Below are positions 57,788 through 64,000 of a DNA stretch of 64,000 nt, piece by piece. The position numbers were made by a program, and so were the translations under genes. The notes beneath the pieces were generated by a model that worked only from the letters and a program-made list of their open reading frames with translations, searched no databases and had not been told where the DNA came from. Positions within the stretch are counted from its first letter, which is position 1; each line of letters begins with the position of its first letter. The stretch comes from Heracleum sosnowskyi (Eukaryota > Streptophyta > Magnoliopsida > Apiales > Apiaceae), in assembly GCA_030848705.1 (NCBI GenBank), contig CM061245.1:64196006-64260005 (forward strand), read 5' to 3'.

Positions 57788-60390
57788 AAAGGATTCCGTC
57801 CCGGAATCTAAGAAAATAGTTGAGGTTACTTTTCCAGTATAGAAATCTCCAGTTTTCAGGTTGACTCTTCAACCTTCTGGTTTCATTACAACACGTACTC
57901 ATTCCGGTCTGTGATATCTACCGAGCGCTTTATATAAGCCAATTCTGATTGTATTCTTATACACCCATTTTCTATCAACATCCGACTATTCTTGCAATCA
58001 GCGGTACAACGCTTACCGTAACTTCGGTTCTCTGAAATGTTTCTTTCGGTCAGTCCGTCGGTCTACGGATCCTACGTAGTGCTCGCACTCAAACTCGTTG
58101 CCAAACACGTTTGGAAAACTCCTCCCGAATCGGGAGTTCATTCATTGGTCCTTATCTGACACGATGGTGACTGGAACTCCACGTCACCCAACTATCTCTT
58201 TCGTAACTCTTCGATTAAAGATCTCTCGTTAAAAACAAAATATGAGTAGACTCATTTAATCCATCAATTATAACTCAATTGACGTCATAGTCCGACTTGA
58301 TTCTTGTTGATCCTATCACAAAATCCATTATAGTAACTTTCATTCCTAATCAGGAATCTCCACAGGTTGTGATAGTCAACTAGGTCTTTGTTCTGCCTTC
58401 ATTTTCCGACATGTCCAATATTTATTTATCAATCGATAATATCCTTTTTATCTATCCGACCACCTATAACATTTCCTTTCTTTCTTTACCTTTTTGTACT
58501 CTCGGTGTAGCTGTCTCTCTAGGACAGATCTTCATTCCTTGATTTGTCCTGGCTCAATCAGGGCCTTTAAATAATCCTTGTTGTATTCTTAACTTCAACT
58601 TCATCCTTTCAGTTCCTCTTATTCGTCCTTCTGAAAAATTAGCATCCTTTCATTTCTTGAACATTTGGAATCCCAACTTGGTAAAAATACCTTATGATTC
58701 CTTTATCATTCTTTCTCAGTCTTTACTGCTTTCTCCAACATTGACTTTATACCTTTACTCGTCATTTGCTCTTGACATAACCTGATTTTCTGTAGCAATC
58801 CCGGTTGCATTGCAACCTCAACTAGTCTCTCAATACCATTTCCGGCTATTTTAACCTCAATTTCCATTTTCTCAAATCCTTGGATTAACTTTATCCGACG
58901 ATGTTATCATTTTAAGTCGCTCTTTCCTACTAAGGGCATTGGCCACCACATTGGCCTTCCTTGGGTGGTAAAGAATCCCACGGTCATAATCCTTGATTAG
59001 CTTTAGCTATCTTTTCTATTCTCATGGTAAGTTCTTCCTGGGAAAATGTATCTAATGCTATTATGATTTGTATAAATCTCGCACTTCTTTCCATACAATT
59101 AGTGCCTCCAAAACTTTAAAGCGAAAACTATTGCTGCCAATTCTAAGTCATGTGTAGGGTATCTAAATTCATATTCCTTTAATTGTCAGGATGCATACGC
59201 AATTACCTTTCTGTGCTGCATAAGCACACACCCTAATCCTTAATGCGATGCGTCGCTTTAGACCACAAAATCTCCTTTCCCGTCTGGCAGTACCAGCACA
59301 GGACGGTGACTAGTCTATTCTTTAATTCCCGGAAACTTTTCTCACATTTCTCGGTCCATTCAACTTTTCAGTATTTAGAGTAAGTCTGGTCAGTGGGGCT
59401 ACTATCATAGCAAAATCTTGTACACATCTTCGGTAATATCCGGCTAAACCCAAAAAATTTCTCACCTCGGTTGGTGTGGTTGGTCTTTACCAGTTTGAAG
59501 CAACTTTTATCTTAGCAGGGTCAACCAACACTCCTTCATTGTTGACCACATGTCCTAAAATTGCACTTCCTTTAGCCAAAACTCGCACTTTGAGAACTTG
59601 GCATATAACTTTTCCCTTCTCAGTGTCTCTAACACTATCCTCAAATGTTCTGCATGTTCTCCCTCGGTCTTTGAGGTAAACCACAATATTGTCGATGTCA
59701 CTATGACACACTTATCCAAATACTTCTTGAAAACTCGATTCATCAAGTCCATGAAAGTTGCAGGGGCATTCGTTAGCCCGAACGACATTACTAAAAACTC
59801 GTAGTGTCCATACCTAGTGCGAAACGCAGTCTTGGGTACGTCCTCAGGTTTAATATTCAACGGGTGGTATCCAGTTCTCAATTAATCTTCGAGAATTTAA
59901 CTACATCATGCAGCCGATCGATCCAATCACCGATCCTTGGCAGGGGTATTCATTCTTAACAGTTAGCCTATTCAGCTTTCGATAATTTATGCACAGCCTC
60001 ATGCTGCCATCCTTTTTCTTCACCAATTAACACTGGTGCATCCCACGGTGACACACTTGGTCTTATCATTCCTTCCCTAACAATTCCTACAATTGAGTGA
60101 CTAATTTCTTCATCTTGACTGGAGCTAGTCGGTACGGGGCCATCGAAACTAGCGCCGTTCTTGGAGCTAATTCTATAGCACACTTTATTTCTCTATCGGG
60201 TGGTAACCCCGGGAGATCTTCTGGAAATACATCCTCGAATTCGTTGACAACAGGGATATTCTGTACACTAGGTACTTCCCGTATCGTATCCATCACAGTC
60301 TCTAAACAAGTTTCACATTCTTGGAGGTCAATTGTTCCCTCGTCCGACAATCTGAATTCTTACTTTCTTTCTTTCTCAATCTATTCGCGT
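57788..60390 (-). pseudogene. Relic of Tekay B pol
   Basis: Fragments in several frames match Tekay A pol. The pre-RT segment (VVNEFEDVFPEDLPGLPPDREI) lies at about 60350-60090. RT (RTRYGHYEFLVMSFGLTNAPATFMDLMNR) lies at about 59881-59555. An RNase H-like segment HPRKANVVANALS lies at about 58920-58970. Many stops and frameshifts are present and the FIDD motif is lost. It cannot be functional. Confidence 0.8.
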
Positions 60391-61643
60391 TTAATCGAAT
60401 TTGTTCGTTTGAAGATTTAACAATTTAAGAACAAATTACTGCGGAATAAACTGAAACAATATTCAAGTTAAATATAACTTATATTAAACTTGAGGAGTGT
60501 TACAATTTGAGTACGGATTACAGAGTTCTTGATAAAACAAACCTAGAATAAATTCGACATGAATTTATCTATTTTTGTAATAAAAAGGATCGAATACTAA
60601 AAAGTAGTTCGATATAATTTCTAGGGATTATGATCCGCTAGATTGTCAAAGAAGTACAAGTGAACTAATTCTTATGGATTAAATGTTACAACCAAATCAA
60701 GAAATTAATTCACTGATTAATTTGAGCTCGGACAGTTGAGAAGTAAAGGCAAAAGTTAAGAATAGAATGTTGTTTTGCTTTACTGTCTTGTGTTGAATGT
60801 TTCTCTTCAATTTGATCACACACACATGTGTATTTAAACATGCACTGCATTCTTCTCTTCACGCGCCATTTTATTTCTTTTAATTGTACTATGAAGACTT
60901 TCGGGAAGACAATGAAGTGGCTTGGGAAGACATTCGGGAAGACTCACTTTGGCTTGAGAAGACATTCAGGAAGACTCACTTTTAAACTAAAAATACTTTA
61001 AAAATGCCTAGGAAGACTTTCAGGAAAACTCTACTGTTAGTCTTCTTAGTTTAGTTTCTAAGTCTTCTTAGTTCATTTCTATTCTAATTCAAATAATCAT
61101 TTAAGTAATTTATGTATTAAATTAATTCTTAACAGAATTAATTTAATAAATAATTTACTTAGTAGAAATAATTATTTAGAATAGAATAAATACAATTCCT
61201 TGTCTTCACAATTAATTCTTGAACCATTAAAATTAGAAGAAGAAATAACACTATAGAACGTTGACACTCAATGTACTGTCTGGTTCATGAGTGACAAACG
61301 GCAATGTCTGTTCTTTATCTGTTTGACTTTAAGCAGTGATTCACTTTCTTTTCCCTTTTCCTTAAACTCTGTACCTGCACATTTGCTGTTACAACTTGAA
61401 ATCTCTGTCACTTTAATAAATCGACTGAGATTGAATACTTCACTGAGGCTTGATCAATAAATTGAACTTCTTTCAATGTAGAATTACTTCAAGTCTGTAG
61501 ATTACTTTAACCTTCATTCTTTGACAGATATTATCTTCTGAGATTTCCGTGACATATGAATTTTATTATTTACTTATTACATCTTATTTTATGTTGAGTA
61601 GAATCCTTGGTGTTTACAAATAGGCCTTAATATATGCCTTTCA
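60391..61643 (-). repeat. Sirevirus 3' LTR, truncated at its left end
   Basis: Begins near TCGAATTTGTTCG, missing about 60 bp of the terminus, and ends TATATGCCTTTCA next to a PPT. It is related to 21175-22543. Its U3 repeats (about 60893-61045) have the motif TTCGGGAAGACTC. Confidence 0.85.
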
Positions 61644-61795
61644 ATCTCCCCTTATTTGTTTGTTAGAAAATAACAATCAAATACCTCTAGAGGATAACTC
61701 AACTAAAACAAGAAAAGATAAGACTTTTAAGAGCCAAGCAAATAATAAAAAGCTTCTGGATTATATTTAACAATTTCCAGATCCGGGGTCTCCAA
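61644..61795 (-). mobile_element. Sirevirus PPT and short internal remnant
   Basis: On the minus strand TAAGGGGAGAT (61644-61654) precedes the LTR start TGAAAGGC. About 140 bp of internal sequence follow before the next LTR insertion. Confidence 0.7.
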
Positions 61796-64000
61796 TGTAA
61801 AACCCCCAGATCCGGGGTCGGAGATCCGGGTTGTCACGTCCTCAATCCCAACAATATCCCTTGAACTTAAATCACAATAATAATAAACAACATGCTGTGA
61901 CCCCACAGAATAATCCACAACACTAATTATAGTCTCAGAGATGAAATTGAAATAAGTATCGAGTCATTAATCCACAAGGTAAAGTTATTACAACCCAAAG
62001 TGATTACCGAATAAGTTACTCGTTTCTGGACATAACCTTACTTAAGTCATATATAGATAAGTCTGATACACAAAAGCTGATAACCTAACCAACTGATTAT
62101 CCCCACCTCAGCCATGGCGGCTAGTATCTGTGCGTGGTACTAACGGGCGTTTCCCACCCGCTTGCGAGTAGTGTGCCTCGGCCTGGCCATCTCTCCTATC
62201 TGTTGTTGTGTGATTTTATAAAACAAAGCAAGTGTGAGCAATAAAGCCCCACAATATAATCTATAATGAAATCTGTACTATATCATATCATAATACATAT
62301 TTTCAAGATATAGAAAAAATCTTTGCTATAACATAGACCAGTTCCCAATACACAACTCTTAAATCAAGCTAAATCAGGTATCTCATAGAAAATACCAGTT
62401 TTGGATATTTCTCAACATATTGCCAACATTATCAGTAACTGAGCTCCTAGGCTTCTGTTACAATGTTGTAGGCACAATTCCAATTGGAAGATGGGGGCTA
62501 TACAGGAAACACCTACGATAAGCGCTGATCAGTCGCTCTACCGCATTAAACACCTTTTCTGCTAGTAGAAGAACGACTCCCCACTAGTTATCACCCTGAC
62601 CGCATTCGGGCCCTTTATGCTATATGGGCACCTATTTCATTGTCGAGCATAGGGTCATACTGTTTAGGGACTATTTCATCACCCAGTATGACAATAAATT
62701 CCAGTCCCTAGATGAAAATTATCGTCACGGAAAATGGAAGTTAATCCTATTTTCCCCAAGTACTTAGTACTTGTCTCTCTTTTGAAAACATTTCTGGCCT
62801 ACTTACTCCTAGGATAATAGAGGAGCAAGTTACCGGAAGGGGTTGACCACTGTCGTCCTGCTTAGGATTTGATAAGATTTCTCTTTAAAAGATTACGACC
62901 AGGGAGTCAAGCTATTTGGAAATCCTTAAGGGTATTCCCGTCCCATTTGAGTGGTCAGCGAATATTGAAATCATCTCTTAAGATATATTTAAATTAAAAT
63001 AATATTTGGGAATCCCTACTTTAATTAAAATAAATATTATAAAGGTCGGAAATATTCTTCATACTCATTGAAGGTTAAAGATGACTTTTTAAACAATATA
63101 CATCACTTTTAAATTAATTAAAAGAATAATAAATATTTGATTAAGTAATAATCAAAAGCTCAATAAATATTTGATAATAAAATCTAAGTGAATATTTAAA
63201 ATAATATTCCTTGAATAATGAAATAATTGAATATATCTATTCAATATACTTATCAGAAAATAAACCTTAATGGTCTAAGGAAAATATACCGACTCCCGGT
63301 CTAAGTTTCAAAATACGATACACATGCTCTACTCTAAGAGCCTTTATAAAAACCCGGCTTATAACTGTCATAACATATAGCTTATAAACCAATCACAATT
63401 CAAAAGATTTAAGTACCACAACAATTTAATAATATACACAAAATATAATCGAAAGCACTTTTCATCACAACAACCGTAGAAAGTCATAGGTTTTGGAAAC
63501 TTGCCTGGAAGTCTTGAAGCAGTGGTAAACCTCGGGTTGGTCCGATAATCTAGAATCAACACCAGGTTCAAGATTAATAACTTAACGCTTTCACCATACT
63601 AATTATACACTATCTCAAGTAATAAGTTCATTTTCAAGCTAACTCCTTAAGAACTTCCACTCGTGCATGCTCGCTCACGCATTTTTATAAAATTGAGATT
63701 TAATCCTTTTAACACGAAATCTTTTCGAGGGTCTTCCTAAACGTACCTAGCATGTTATCACAATGTTTCACATTCCAATAAGTCACTTAAGGGGTTTGAT
63801 CATTGCCTCAAGGTTGGCTAAGTGGTATAGTTTGGTTTCTCGAAACATCCTTTATTAAAACACTTGTTTCTCCTAAACCGTAAATTGGATTCACATGATC
63901 TTCGCACCAAAACGAATTTTGAAAAGAGACCTACACTATCATGGCAGTGGTGATCCTTGGGCATAAGTTACTAGGTTCGAATATTACAAGCAAAACAAGG
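61796..64000 (-). repeat. Third Tekay B LTR copy, running off the right edge
   Basis: Starts TGTAAAACCCCCAGATCC and follows the Tekay B LTR in minus sense. No PBS precedes it, so it is a 3' or solo LTR of a separate insertion into the Sirevirus remnant. The expected TSD is TCCAA (61791-61795); its partner lies outside. No gene. Confidence 0.8.

Larger units (their letters stand above)
48577..60390 (-). mobile_element. Truncated Tekay B chromovirus (minus strand)
   Basis: 3' LTR (48577-57773, interrupted by a solo LTR), PPT and a degraded pol relic that stops near 60390, where a Sirevirus LTR begins. The element lost gag, PBS and 5' LTR. Family assignment rests on similarity of the pol relic to Tekay A pol. 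Confidence 0.75.

Noticed and set aside
48577..61795. Treating 48577 and 61796 as the two LTRs of a single Tekay B element
   Set aside because: No PBS adjoins 61796, a Sirevirus LTR with its PPT lies between, and the pol relic is cut near 60390.

Overview
The window is nuclear DNA from a flowering plant. The evidence is a six-exon MAP kinase gene with GT-AG introns, orthologous in appearance to Arabidopsis MPK6, set in a dense nest of plant LTR retrotransposons (Sirevirus-type Ty1/copia, Tekay-type Ty3/gypsy chromoviruses, Tat-type Ty3/gypsy) and small DNA transposons. An asterid eudicot, perhaps an Apiaceae, is only an impression from the style of the elements. I recognise no rRNA or tRNA gene, CRISPR array or prokaryotic feature.

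Left third (1-22543): a minus-strand Sirevirus (5' LTR 21175-22543, gag, protease, integrase, RT/RNase H, then an extra ORF) is split twice by one Tekay family, here called Tekay A. A complete young Tekay A sits at 6136-18498 (TSD AGCAG, LTRs of about 3.3 kb, intact gag and pol in one frame split by a single TAA). A second copy in the opposite orientation enters from the left edge and ends at 2260 inside the Sirevirus extra ORF.

Middle (22544-39970): the MPK6-like gene on the plus strand. Its exons (23833-24023, 24103-24232, 30875-31012, 34229-34561, 37312-37492, 39414-39589) encode an apparently intact 382-residue kinase with a TEY activation loop. Introns 2, 3 and 4 are swollen by transposons: a hAT element with exact 8-bp TSD, a 5'-truncated LINE with 17-bp TSD, a Stowaway-like MITE, a foldback element and decayed retroelement remains. 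The 3' end of exon 3, with its splice donor, is tandemly duplicated and forms a potential in-frame 24-nt cassette.

Right third (39971-64000): nested and truncated retroelements. A Sirevirus LTR fragment abuts an unclassified LTR fragment, then a defective Tat element (41582-48576) with a 522-bp hAT-type MITE in pol, an altered integrase catalytic residue and a spliced antisense ORF. A second Tekay family (Tekay B, minus strand) follows from 48577. Its LTR is interrupted by a 4.9-kb solo LTR of the same family in inverted orientation (TSD GACAA), and its pol is a relic. Then come another Sirevirus LTR and a third Tekay B LTR running off the right edge.

The MAP kinase is the only host gene I can support. 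Everything else that codes belongs to mobile elements, of which only Tekay A looks structurally complete.
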